From positions 1-32,496 of the forward strand of contig CAIMWF010000096.1 of NCBI GenBank assembly GCA_903845055.1: 32,496 nt of DNA, in the 5' to 3' direction. Positions 1 to 6,897 of the stretch are shown here, in pieces; position 1 is the stretch's first letter; the number at the start of each line of letters is the position of its first letter. The notes beneath the pieces are model-generated. The model searched no databases. It worked only from the letters and a program-made list of their open reading frames with translations, and had not been told where the DNA came from. The position numbers and the translations under genes are program-made. Source of the DNA: an uncultured Bacteroidales bacterium. Lineage in GTDB: Bacteria; Bacteroidota; Bacteroidia; Bacteroidales; FEN-979.

Positions 1-245
1 ATCAACAGGTTAACCGGGCATTTCATGCAGGGGGTATCCTTGAAATATTTAACGGACAGCGTATCGCGTGGACCGATGGAACCGAGCTGCAATGTTACAG
101 AAGGGTCCCTGGAAGTAGAGGAGAATTTTTCCAGGATGCGGTTGTTGTAAAAAACGTGCCAGTAGTCGATCGTATCGGCATGGACAGCCGGGCAGGACAC
201 CACGAGGAGGAGGATCAGCCAGGAGATTATCTTCATCGTCTTCAT
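1..245 (-). CDS. Secreted hypothetical protein, C-terminus beyond the window
   Basis: This frame opens with ATG at 245 (MKTMKIISW) and stays open to the left edge, so about 81 residues are visible and the stop is missing. Residues 5-23 form a hydrophobic signal peptide (IISWLILLLVVSCPAVHA), so the protein is probably exported. The mature part begins DTIDYWHVFYNN and contains DTLSVKYFKDTPC followed by MKCPVN, a pair of cysteines that could be redox or structural. I do not recognise a named family. It lies 28 bases downstream of the next minus-strand gene and is probably co-transcribed with it. Confidence 0.7.
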   Translation of the reverse strand, partial: MKTMKIISWLILLLVVSCPAVHADTIDYWHVFYNNRILEKFSSTSRDPSVTLQLGSIGPRDTLSVKYFKDTPCMKCPVNLL

Positions 246-273
246 AACACCGAAATTTATTTTGACTGTTGAA

Positions 274-825
274 TTATAGCCACAAACGTGCCTCCGCCAA
301 ACCCAGTCCCGTTGCAATACGGTGACATGCTTCGCGCGCTGCGACGGGGTTATCCCACTTCCCGATGGTCATGATCTCCTTTTGACCGGTGCCGCACAGC
401 AACACCCTGAAATCATCCTGCGGAACATCGAGGGGGCGGTTCCCCTGGCTGAAGGCGCGGTACGATTGTTTTGACTCCCGGGCCCGGAGCGTCATCGAAG
501 GCTCTATGGCAATCCATTTCCCGGTACGGATCAACCCGAAGAGGTTGTTGGAGAACCTCACGCGCCGGCGGTCAAAGTCGATGATGGCGGAGGAATTGGA
601 GAAGCCGGCAAAGGCCCCGAGCACGATCAGCACAACTGCCGACAGGTAAAACCAGGACAGGAGGATACCGGCAATGAAAATGATTCTCCCCGCGGTTGCC
701 CCCACCGGGCCAAAGGATGGATCGAGCTTGTGTTCTTCTATCATGGTGCGGGTTTTGACCTGTTCTTCTTGTAAAGTTCTTGTATCCTCTTGTATTTTTC
801 TTGTATTTCTCTTATAAAAGTACAT
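274..825 (-). CDS. Hypothetical membrane protein with N-terminal coiled coil
   Basis: This is a 183-residue protein of no recognised family. Residues 5-34 are highly charged and coiled-coil-like, with repeating (K/D)TRT(I/L/M)QE units encoded by tandem CTTGTAT-type DNA repeats (seen on the plus strand at about 778-815). Residues 45-78 hold two adjacent hydrophobic stretches, a likely membrane hairpin. The rest (about 80-183) is soluble, resembling membrane-anchored proteins with a PH-like beta domain (IIDFDRRRVRF ... GKWIAIEP), but this is only an impression. The chosen ATG at 825 is preceded by GAGGAATGC. It reads in the same direction as the partial gene to its left. Confidence 0.6.
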   Translation of the reverse strand: MYFYKRNTRKIQEDTRTLQEEQVKTRTMIEEHKLDPSFGPVGATAGRIIFIAGILLSWFYLSAVVLIVLGAFAGFSNSSAIIDFDRRRVRFSNNLFGLIRTGKWIAIEPSMTLRARESKQSYRAFSQGNRPLDVPQDDFRVLLCGTGQKEIMTIGKWDNPVAAREACHRIATGLGLAEARLWL

Positions 826-852
826 GCATTCCTCAGGTAGCCCCTGTCCCGA

Positions 853-1263
853 TTATAGATTGATAAAATCCTGGGCCGTCATCACTGAAATCCGGGCCTT
901 TTTATAATCTTTCAGATTCCGGGTTAAGAGCAATTCAATATCGTTTTCTATTGCGCAGTAGTACTGAACCGCATCCTCAAAATCGTTGAAATCAGAATTT
1001 AACGCCAGGTCAATGATTTTTTCATTTACTGGTAATATATGCACCAGGAGCTTAAATTTCCTGATGATTTGCTTTGCTTCTCCGGCCGAAAGCTGCTTTG
1101 AGATTAAATAATGAATATTGGCAATGGTTAAAGCAGAAATGAAAACCTGGATTTTCACCCCATCGGAAAGCGTAAACAACCGGGCAGCAGCCTGGTAGTG
1201 AGGCTCCCGCCTTGCAAGCAAATCGTAAATTATATCTGTATCTACAAAGACTTTGGGCTTCAT
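853..1263 (-). CDS. PIN-domain toxin (VapC-like ribonuclease)
   Basis: This 136-residue single-domain PIN protein is a predicted Mg-dependent endoribonuclease and the toxin of a type II pair. It starts VFVDTDIIYDLL with the first catalytic aspartate at D8. The central acidic motif is FEDAVQYYCA (E96, D97), and the C-terminal motif is LLTRNLKDY (D119). The second canonical acidic site is replaced: ISALTIANIHYL has N49 where many VapC proteins have Glu, as in the SALTIAN-type PIN subfamily of Bacteroidota. Its ATG overlaps the stop of the upstream antitoxin gene by four bases (ATGA at 1260-1263), the usual translational coupling of such pairs. Confidence 0.88.
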   Translation of the reverse strand: MKPKVFVDTDIIYDLLARREPHYQAAARLFTLSDGVKIQVFISALTIANIHYLISKQLSAGEAKQIIRKFKLLVHILPVNEKIIDLALNSDFNDFEDAVQYYCAIENDIELLLTRNLKDYKKARISVMTAQDFINL

Positions 1264-1505
1264 AAATATTTTTCGGTCAGGTGTTTATAAAAACGCTCCT
1301 TGTGATCGGACCCGGATGGAAGATCAATAACACCACTCACAGACCTGACCAGGGGTGATATTTCCTCCGTTTCGTTCGATTCTGATGTAATCGCAGCCAA
1401 ATAATTTTCAACAATCCGTGACAAACTGGTTTCATGATCTGAAGCATACTTTTTTGCCTGCTCAATGACCTTCTTATTTAGCTTTAAGGTGAGTTTAGTA
1501 TCCAT
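1260..1505 (-). CDS. DUF6364-type antitoxin of the PIN toxin
   Basis: This is an 81-residue protein starting MDTKLTLKLNKKVIEQAK. The beta strand (KLTLKLN) followed by two helices (VIEQAKKYASDHETSLSRIVENYLA) is the ribbon-helix-helix-like DNA-binding layout of DUF6364 antitoxins. The C-terminal half (SPLVRSVSGVIDLPSGSD) matches the toxin-binding tail common to that family. It is the first gene of the operon and overlaps the PIN gene by 4 bases. A canonical promoter with an embedded near-palindrome lies just upstream (1526-1556), the expected place for autoregulation. The call rests on motif layout and gene context. Confidence 0.82.
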   Translation of the reverse strand: MDTKLTLKLNKKVIEQAKKYASDHETSLSRIVENYLAAITSESNETEEISPLVRSVSGVIDLPSGSDHKERFYKHLTEKYL

Positions 1506-1525
1506 TGGTTTTAGTTATAGACGTA

Positions 1526-1556
1526 CAAAGATACGATATTAATACGTACATGTCAA
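1526..1556 (-). promoter_or_regulatory. Promoter and near-palindromic operator of the PIN/DUF6364 operon
   Basis: Reading the minus strand, CTTG (-33) is followed after 20 bases by TATCTTTG (bases 1526-1533), an exact match to the Bacteroidota -7 consensus TAnnTTTG, 20 bases before the antitoxin ATG at 1505. Between the boxes, bases 1532-1548 read TACGATATTAATACGTA, which becomes a perfect palindrome (TACG-TATTAATA-CGTA) if one base is removed. The position suggests binding by the antitoxin. Confidence 0.6.
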
Positions 1557-1620
1557 GAGGGCGGCAAAATTGAGTTTGGCACCAACTTCTTTCTATCTCC
1601 CCTCCTTGCGGCTATCCTCT

Positions 1621-2037
1621 TTAAAATTCATTAAATTTAATTTCAGCAATAACTTCTTGAAATGAATCCTTTCTAAACTGCTGCATCCCAAGGCTGATGA
1701 GGAGTGACTGCATGATGTATGTCCCGGTTTTCTTTGTTTTGAAAAACCACCCCTCTGCAGGGACAAACGCCTCGGTGTTTTTGATTTTACAGCGGAAATA
1801 CCGGTCCCTGTAATTCAGCCAAACACCCTGTTTCAGGCCATGTTGATCGGTATTCCCCACAGAGTGGAAGCCAATGGAATCGGCGAGCTTCGCCTGGCTG
1901 TCAGCCAAAACCGGGGTTAACAATATAACAAACAGGAAACTGTTCCTACAGAAATAAACAACCGGGGCGAAATCATTCCATTTTGTTATCGCAATCCATT
2001 GCCTGGTGCAGGATTCTAACAACCAATATCGTTTCAT
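1621..2037 (-). CDS. Hypothetical protein, possibly 5'-truncated
   Basis: This 138-residue frame is of uncertain integrity. Residues 30-50 (FLFVILLTPVLADSQ) look like the core and cleavage region of a signal peptide, but about 29 residues precede it, which is too many for a normal export signal. The first 22 codons overlap the decayed toxin frame at 1973-2104, so the native start was probably lost at a deletion junction. The mature part contains GNTDQHGLKQGVWLNY, resembling the N-x-x-D-x-x-G-x-K-x-G-x-W motif of Bacteroidota MORN-like or periplasmic proteins. Function is unknown. It could be a translated remnant. Confidence 0.45.
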   Translation of the reverse strand: MKRYWLLESCTRQWIAITKWNDFAPVVYFCRNSFLFVILLTPVLADSQAKLADSIGFHSVGNTDQHGLKQGVWLNYRDRYFRCKIKNTEAFVPAEGWFFKTKKTGTYIMQSLLISLGMQQFRKDSFQEVIAEIKFNEF

Positions 2038-2104
2038 TCTGTTGCTGCTTATAAAAGACTATCAGGATTGAGTGAATGTTGATGACCTCTTTTACTGAAA
2101 TCAT
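1973..2104 (-). pseudogene. Decayed toxin frame: Doc-like start joined to a ParE-like end
   Basis: This short frame (43 codons plus TGA) begins at ATG 2104, overlapping the stop of the upstream antitoxin by ATGA exactly as intact toxin genes do. Its first 15 residues, MISVKEVINIHSILI, look like the N-terminus of Doc/Fic death-on-curing toxins. The remaining residues, ending in ETILVVRILHQAMD, look like the C-terminal strand and helix of ParE/RelE toxins. Neither toxin core is present, so the product cannot be an active toxin of either family. The likely explanation is a deletion fusing two neighbouring toxin genes. The family assignments are by eye over short segments. Confidence 0.55.
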
Positions 2105-2313
2105 TTTGCAAGTTTTTCAAGGAGTTCCTGGTCGTCCTTAAAGATCTGTTTTAAATGCTGTAATAACTCCAGTTCATCGGTCGACCGGTTTTCAACCTCC
2201 TTTAAGTAGGAAAGAATTTCAGTGAGGAAATCATCCGGAACCTTTTCAATAACCCGGCTGATCTCTTTTCTGAGATCTTTTGTTGTCATCTGACGTTTTT
2301 TATTAGAATTCAA
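2101..2313 (-). CDS. Small antitoxin-like protein, probably orphaned
   Basis: This gene encodes 70 residues; the likelier start is the second methionine (MTTKDLRKEI, ATG at 2289), giving 62 residues. It is all-helical and acidic: KEISRVIEKVPDDFLTEIL is followed by YLKEVENRS, a linker, and a second helix ending LLEKLAK. This resembles the small antitoxins encoded immediately upstream of Doc or ParE-type toxins in Bacteroidota. Its stop overlaps the start of the toxin remnant at 1973-2104. With the toxin core gone, it is probably an orphan antitoxin. There is no clear DNA-binding domain. Confidence 0.55.
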   Translation of the reverse strand: MNSNKKRQMTTKDLRKEISRVIEKVPDDFLTEILSYLKEVENRSTDELELLQHLKQIFKDDQELLEKLAK

Positions 2314-2390
2314 TCGTACTTAAAAATACATTTTCATTTTTACCAGCAATTGAATCACATATATACGACGAACAGCATTTAAACTTTTCA

Positions 2391-3506
2391 TCAAAAAGAA
2401 TATCCGACATTCGCGAATATCCCTTCTCCAATCCCGGCCGGGGTGATTTCGATTGCAATAAAGTTTGATCCAGCCCTGATCTTAATGCCGGCACCGATAT
2501 TCAGGGCAGGAATAAAAAGCAACTCCGTTTTCATGCCCAATGCATCACCCCGGGTATACCGGTAATTTCCATCCAGCAATACCTGCATTCCAATCCCCGT
2601 ATAAAAATAGGGTCTCACGGTCTTATGGCCAAAACGGAACTGGATCCCGACAGGAATTGCCGAGATCCACTGCTGCTGGTAGTTCAGGTTATCATTCTCC
2701 GGTGTATTCCCGGCAGTTTTATTGCTTTTCCAGTACCTGTAGGATACCCCGGCCATCCAGGAAAAAATGCTGTTTTTTTCCGGGCGATACCCGTTAAAAT
2801 AAAATGCTGCACGGAAATTGATTCCCCCGGTGGCCCAGAACACCGGGTACCCGATGGTGAGATCATAAAAGCATTTTCTTTCCCTGTAAATTTTTACAGG
2901 ATAATCCTTGTCGTATGCTTTGTCATATTCATAAATATTTTTCAGGATCCGGTGCTCGGAATAACCCGAATTTCCCTCCCTGCCAATAACATTCCCGGTG
3001 TCATTTTTAACATACCTGATCAGGCCGACATGACTTATTTTCTCATAGGTATGTTGCATACCGTTTTCATCCTTTACCACCACTTTTACGGGAGGTGTTA
3101 AATGTACTGAAATCCCGGAGGTCGAATTGATCAAAAAGAAATCGATATTATCCCATGAATTTCTTCTCCACAGGTACAGTCTCAATTTTCCCCCGATGAC
3201 TTTTTTGGCAAATACGTAAACGGTGTCGTGAATGCTGTCGCTGAAGGCAACCCGCTCAAAGATCCTGCCATTCGCAAACGAAAAGCCCGACAGTTCCTTC
3301 ACCGTAAAGGTAACCCGTTGCCCGTTCCTGGCAGCGCTTGAAAATGAAACAGTTGCGGACAGTTCGGAATCCGTTATATCCGGGAGGTAACCATGAAGCG
3401 TGTCTCCGTTGATTTTTACAATGAACCCCTTTTTATAGTTTTGTGCAGATGTATGCCGGGTAATGAGCAGGAAGAAAAAAAGGAGTGTAGTCAAATAATA
3501 TTTCAT
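2391..3506 (-). CDS. Secreted outer-membrane beta-barrel-like protein
   Basis: This 371-residue protein has a clear signal peptide (residues 1-21, ending TSAQ). Residues 24-45 contain KGFIVKINGDTLHGYLPD, a motif frequent at the start of Bacteroidota surface proteins. Residues 220-371 carry alternating aromatic strands (FRAAFYFNGY, SWMAGVSYRYW, GIQFRFGHKTVRPYFYTGIGMQV) and the last residue is Phe (FANVGYSF), typical of an outer-membrane barrel recognised by the BAM machinery. The N-terminal half may be a periplasmic domain. The specific function is unknown. No good -7 box is visible upstream, where repeat copy 1 lies. Confidence 0.72.
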   Translation of the reverse strand: MKYYLTTLLFFFLLITRHTSAQNYKKGFIVKINGDTLHGYLPDITDSELSATVSFSSAARNGQRVTFTVKELSGFSFANGRIFERVAFSDSIHDTVYVFAKKVIGGKLRLYLWRRNSWDNIDFFLINSTSGISVHLTPPVKVVVKDENGMQHTYEKISHVGLIRYVKNDTGNVIGREGNSGYSEHRILKNIYEYDKAYDKDYPVKIYRERKCFYDLTIGYPVFWATGGINFRAAFYFNGYRPEKNSIFSWMAGVSYRYWKSNKTAGNTPENDNLNYQQQWISAIPVGIQFRFGHKTVRPYFYTGIGMQVLLDGNYRYTRGDALGMKTELLFIPALNIGAGIKIRAGSNFIAIEITPAGIGEGIFANVGYSF

Positions 3507-3560
3507 CGTGGAGATATGTTTTTGTTTCCTGTATTTTTAGCACTTCCCTGCTTGTTGCAC

Positions 3561-3900
3561 CCCGAAAATCAGGCGACATATACAAACACCATCCCCGAAA
3601 TGCCCGTATCCATTGCATTACCCAAATTTAACCATTTAAATTGCACGGTATATAACATGTTAATAAATTCACAAATATTTTTTATTGGGAGAATGACAGA
3701 AACGGAAGGGAAACAGTTTTAAGGTTTATTTACAGCAGTTGTCTTTGTGGGAAGGGGTTCAATCCGACTGGATGATCTTCAGAAAAAAATAAAAAACCAC
3801 AGAGACGCAAAGGAAATTACGAAGGGCACGAAGGTGGCTAACCGGAATAGAACCTTTGTGCGACTCTGTGTGAACTTTGTGTACTTTGTGGTGCATGAAT
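3561..3900 (+). repeat. Dispersed repeat, copy 1 of 4
   Basis: This copy of the island repeat fills most of the gap between the genes at 2391-3506 and 4011-4529. Shared landmarks, in order, are AATGCCCGTATNCATTGCAT, CCAAATTTAACCATTTAAA, CAAATATTTTTTAT, CTGGATGAT(C)TTCAG and AAAAAAATAAAAAACCAC. These are followed by an imperfect inverted repeat: the left arm is CCACAGAGACGCAAAGG and the right arm is the ACTTTGTG run ending CTTTGTGGT near 3892. Apparent reading frames inside it are repeat-encoded and not believed. The remaining bases, 3507-3560 and 3901-4010, show no recognisable element. Confidence 0.8.
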
Positions 3901-4010
3901 TTAAAATTAGAGATGAATCGCCAAACCTGTTTCAGCATCTCAATAATCGTGTACAATCATTTTACAAAATCAACGGCTGACCGCGGCTGACGGGTTGCTT
4001 CAGCAAAAAT

Positions 4011-4529
4011 TCACTTTTTCCCAAAACTGTATCCAAAACTGACGCCTCCCGAGGAATAGATGTGATCAAGCGTGATGAAAGGCGTGAAAACGGCCCTGAA
4101 TAAAAACCCGTTCCTGGCCTGCACCCTCAACCCGGCTGCACCTGTGGGGACCGGGTCATATTCATAACTGCTCAGGCCTTCCCCATATTCCTCTTTTTTG
4201 GTGATTTTCATGAAGGAAACACCTAACCCAACCTCGAAGGCCAATGCATGGTATACCTGGAAAATTCCATTGACAAGCATAGGGACGGAGAGAATACTGT
4301 TCGACATGAAATTCCCGTACCCGATCCCGATTCTTCCCGACAGGTAAAAGAAATTCCTTTGCAATAATACCCGGTCATAGTTCAGCGATCCGTAAAACAC
4401 GGAATTCCCGCCCAGTTCAATGAATATGCTGTTGCGCGGGTATGACCTGAAGGGGAGCGATGGATGCTCCTGCCCCTTGCAGAACGATGAAACAATCAAA
4501 AAACAAAATATCAATACAAGGTATTTCAT
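4011..4529 (-). CDS. Small outer-membrane beta-barrel protein
   Basis: This 172-residue protein has a signal peptide (MKYLVLIFCFLIVSSFCKGQ). The mature chain opens with NSIFIELGGNSVFYGSLNYDRVL, a hallmark of a widespread Bacteroidota porin-like family. It continues as alternating amphipathic strands (YLSGRIGIGYGNF, FEVGLGVSFMK, GAAGLRVQARNGFLFRAVFTPFI) and ends GVSFGYSFGKK. The size fits an eight-stranded barrel. It is probably monocistronic, since repeat copies lie on both sides. The ligand or partner is unknown. Confidence 0.75.
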   Translation of the reverse strand: MKYLVLIFCFLIVSSFCKGQEHPSLPFRSYPRNSIFIELGGNSVFYGSLNYDRVLLQRNFFYLSGRIGIGYGNFMSNSILSVPMLVNGIFQVYHALAFEVGLGVSFMKITKKEEYGEGLSSYEYDPVPTGAAGLRVQARNGFLFRAVFTPFITLDHIYSSGGVSFGYSFGKK

Positions 4530-4617
4530 ATTGTTGAATTGCAGGGCTATGCATTGTTTGATGAGCAGGAAGGTGAACCTTTGTCAACAGGGACTTATGC
4601 CTATCCTCTCCTGGTTT

Positions 4618-4953
4618 ATCACAAAAAACAGGCGATACTAACCATCCCCATCACGAAATGCCCGTATACATTGCATCACCCAAATTTACCCATTTAAACT
4701 TCACGGCAAACGCCATGTGAATAAATTCACAAATATTTTTTATCGGGAGATTGATTGAAGCGTAAGGGAAGCAGTTTGACGGCTAATTTACAGCGGGTGT
4801 CCCTGCGTGAGTGTGATCAGGGCTGGCTGGATGATCATCAGAAAAAAATAAAAAACCGCAAAGGCGCAAAGGAAAATACGAAGTGCGCAGAGGCGTATAA
4901 CCAGGAAATCAGGTCTTTGTGGACTTTGTGTGTACTTTGTATACTTTGTGGTT
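4618..4953 (+). repeat. Dispersed repeat, copy 2 of 4
   Basis: This is a second copy in the same orientation as copy 1. It begins around ACAAAAAACAGGCGATACTA, also found in copy 3, and carries AATGCCCGTATACATTGCAT, the CCAAATTTACCCATTTAAAC block, CAGGGCTGGCTGGATGATCA, and an inverted repeat from AAAAACCGCAAAGGCGCAAA to ACTTTGTGGTT. It lies upstream of the minus-strand barrel gene. Bases 4954-5088, between the repeat and yoeB, contain no gene or RNA that I can identify. Confidence 0.8.
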
Positions 4954-5088
4954 AAATTTTGAATAACGCTGCGTAACCTTAAATAATGGATTGGTAATCT
5001 TTAATACCCGCTTCCGGCTTTTTGACGGGACCAACCACAAGAACGATCCGCTTCGATGTGCGATGGCGGGCATGGCATCCGCGATTCA

Positions 5089-5349
5089 TTACCCGTCATA
5101 ATGAAACCTGCATTTTGCAATGAGGATCTCATCCCCGGTATAACAGTAAATCAACCGGTGTTCGTTGTCAATCCGCCGCGACCAGAATCCTTTATACTTG
5201 AATTTTAAGGGATCCTGTTTCCCGATCCCTGAGTAAGGATTCCTGGCGATCTCTTTCAGTAATTCATTGATCCTGGCCAGCATTTTCCAGTCATTCTTCT
5301 GCCAGTAGAGATAGTCCTCCCACGATTCATCCACAAAGGTATATTTCAT
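5089..5349 (-). CDS. yoeB: YoeB mRNA interferase toxin
   Basis: This 86-residue toxin aligns without gaps to the 84-residue E. coli YoeB: ESWEDYLYWQKND, KINEL-like helix, SGIGKQDPLKFKYKGFWSRRI, EHRLIYCYTGDEI and CRFHYDG. Known catalytic positions R65, H83 and Y84 are retained. E46, the usual general base, is Asp here (KQDPLK against KPEPLK). YoeB binds the ribosomal A site and cleaves mRNA. Its ATG overlaps the yefM stop by 4 bases (5346-5349). The E46D change may lower activity, but the chemistry is conservative. Confidence 0.95.
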   Translation of the reverse strand: MKYTFVDESWEDYLYWQKNDWKMLARINELLKEIARNPYSGIGKQDPLKFKYKGFWSRRIDNEHRLIYCYTGDEILIAKCRFHYDG

Positions 5350-5600
5350 GATTCCATCAGGTCATTCGGGAATGAATTGCCTTTTTTCAACTTCTCAATG
5401 GCCGAATCGAGCCGCTGCTCATTGGTCCTGGAAGAGAGTTCATGCTGCGTCGCGCTGAGAGAATTGTATTCATCAAGCGACATGATCACCACGCCCGTGT
5501 CTTTTCCCCTGTTGATGATCAGCGTTTCAAAGTTGTCCGTTACACGGTCGAGATACCTTTTAATATCTTTCCGGAAATCGGAAATTGTGGCTGTTAACAT
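5346..5600 (-). CDS. yefM: YefM/Phd-family antitoxin
   Basis: This 84-residue antitoxin has the Phd/YefM N-terminal fold: MLTATISDFRKDIKRYLDRV, then ETLIINRGKDTGVVIMSLDEYNSL. The C-terminal tail (LDSAIEKLKKGNSF) is the disordered toxin-wrapping segment. It is expected to neutralise YoeB by direct binding and to repress the operon with it. It is the first gene of the pair. A perfect 8-bp-arm palindrome and a Bacteroidota -7 box lie just upstream (5614-5642). Confidence 0.94.
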   Translation of the reverse strand: MLTATISDFRKDIKRYLDRVTDNFETLIINRGKDTGVVIMSLDEYNSLSATQHELSSRTNEQRLDSAIEKLKKGNSFPNDLMES

Positions 5601-5613
5601 ATAGGTCGGTTTA

Positions 5614-5642
5614 TGTACGTTTTAACGTACAAATATATGTAC
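5614..5642 (-). promoter_or_regulatory. yefM-yoeB -7 box and palindromic operator
   Basis: Bases 5614-5631 read TGTACGTTTTAACGTACA, two perfect 8-base arms separated by TT. A further TGTAC half-site lies at 5638-5642. On the minus strand the -7 box TATATTTG occupies 5630-5637, overlapping the palindrome edge, so a bound repressor would cover the promoter. The arms contain the TGTAC core also found in the E. coli yefM operators (TGTACA). No convincing -33 box is seen. Confidence 0.7.
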
Positions 5643-5729
5643 TTTTTTCAATATTGAGGTTCGGAAAGCCTAATTTTTATTTAAAACATCGCTGATATTG
5701 CCAATCATACCTCTCAGTAAGTGTAAGTA

Positions 5730-6440
5730 TTATTTTGGCAATTTATCAAGAAACCAGAGCGTGCCTGTATTTGTTTTAAACCCCACCAATCCCTGCTTTA
5801 TGGAATAATATGCCATTGAAAACCATTCAGGATTACTACCATCAGGGTTGCCGCAGGATAGTTCATAAACCTTTTGAAAGGACCTGGGGCCCAACGAAAG
5901 CATGGGATGGTAGGAAAGAATGGAATCCCGTGAATGGATGATCTTCATGAGTGTGTCAGCCCTGAAGAGGTAATGCCCGTCAAACCCATCTCCTCCGGGC
6001 TGCGAATTAACCTGGGAAAAAAATTCCAGCTCAAATTCCTTCATTGCCATTGGTGCTCCAAAATCATAAAGGAACCTCAATTTTATTGAAAAATAGGTCG
6101 TTGTTGCAGCACCGGACCGGATTTCATACGAATTAAAATCCTCATCGTAGTAATTTCCCGAGCATCCGTTATGGTCCTCCTTTGCCGCATTGGGGCTCCA
6201 TTGATCAACCCTGATGTTTTTGCCTATCCGCATTCCACCGAACAACTGGACAGAGTCACCATTTAAATTTTTAAACGCAAATTCTTCAATACCGTTGTAA
6301 GGATTAATGCTGAGCTCTTCCGGGGAGAACCGCAGAGCCGCCACCTGCTCCTGTACGCACTTGTTACAACTACCTGAAATTGAACAAACAAATAACAAAA
6401 AATAAAAAAGAGGTTTGTTGTTCATGGCAACTTGTTTCAT
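5730..6440 (-). CDS. Putative lipoprotein of unknown function
   Basis: This is a 236-residue protein. The N-terminus (MKQVAMNNKPLFYFLLFV, then CSISGSCNKC) is a signal sequence with a plausible lipobox ending at the cysteine of SGSC, suggesting an outer-membrane lipoprotein. The mature part has no recognised domain. It is rich in beta-type segments (TTTYFSIKLRFLYDF, MKEFELEFFSQ) and ends NPEWFSMAYYSIKQGLVGF. A second methionine, six residues in, could be the real start. A short stretch resembling its C-terminus recurs upstream at 6468-6557, hinting at a lost paralogue. Confidence 0.65.
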   Translation of the reverse strand: MKQVAMNNKPLFYFLLFVCSISGSCNKCVQEQVAALRFSPEELSINPYNGIEEFAFKNLNGDSVQLFGGMRIGKNIRVDQWSPNAAKEDHNGCSGNYYDEDFNSYEIRSGAATTTYFSIKLRFLYDFGAPMAMKEFELEFFSQVNSQPGGDGFDGHYLFRADTLMKIIHSRDSILSYHPMLSLGPRSFQKVYELSCGNPDGSNPEWFSMAYYSIKQGLVGFKTNTGTLWFLDKLPK

Positions 6441-6467
6441 TACATTTCAAATTCATCTTAACACGCT

Positions 6468-6557
6468 TTACCGATCAAGCCTCACCCTCATGATACCCTC
6501 TTCCAACAGGCCCTTAAGCACAAACCACTCAGGGTTCATCCCAAAAAACAGGTGATA
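6468..6557 (-). pseudogene. Possible C-terminal remnant of a paralogous lipoprotein gene
   Basis: In one minus-strand frame, ending at TAA 6468-6470, the sequence reads FFGMNPEWFVLKGLLEEG and then MRVRLDR. The NPEWF motif and following hydrophobic-Gly pattern match the C-terminus of the neighbouring 236-residue lipoprotein (NPEWFSMAYYSIKQGLVG). At the DNA level the plus strand shows AACCACTCAGGGTT here against AACCATTCAGGATT in the gene. The frame is blocked by a TAG at the edge of repeat copy 3. The match is short, so this is tentative. Confidence 0.35.
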
Positions 6558-6872
6558 CTAACCATCCTAATCCCGAAATGCCCGTATACATTGCATCATC
6601 CAAATTTACCCATTTAAACTTCACGGCAAACGGCGTGTTGAGAAATTCACAAATATCTTTATTGGAAGATTGATAGCAACGGAAGAAAAACAGTTTTATG
6701 GGGCATTTGCTCCGGGAGCCCCTGTGCGGGTGTGATCAGGGCTGGCTGGATGATCATCAGAAAAAAATAAAAAACCACAGAGGCGCAAAGGAAAATACGA
6801 AGGGCGCGGAGGCGTTTCAACAAGACATAAGGCCTTTGTGCGACTTGGTGTGTACTTTGTGACTTTGTGGTT
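6538..6872 (+). repeat. Dispersed repeat, copy 3 of 4
   Basis: This full-length copy shares the CAAAAAACAGGTGATACTAA start, the AATGCCCGTATACATTGCAT and AAACTTCACGGCAAACG blocks, and CAGGGCTGGCTGGATGATCA with copy 2. It ends with the inverted repeat (left arm AAAACCACAGAGGCGCAAAG, right arm GTGACTTTGTGGTTAT). Identity with copy 2 is visibly higher than with copies 1 and 4, so copies 2 and 3 are probably the most recent duplicates. It lies 26 bases from the stop of the XRE-pentapeptide gene. Confidence 0.8.
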
Positions 6873-6897
6873 ATGAATTCGTCCCTGCTTGTTGTTT

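Noticed and set aside
3747-3980. Small frames within the dispersed repeats (for example KNHRDAKEITKG)
   Set aside because: They are translations of the CACAAAG hairpin repeat, lack conservation between copies, and have no promoter.
4954-5088. Short minus-strand frame reading SKRIVLVVGPVKKPEAG
   Set aside because: No start codon, no recognisable family, and only about 32 codons; probably chance or a very old remnant.
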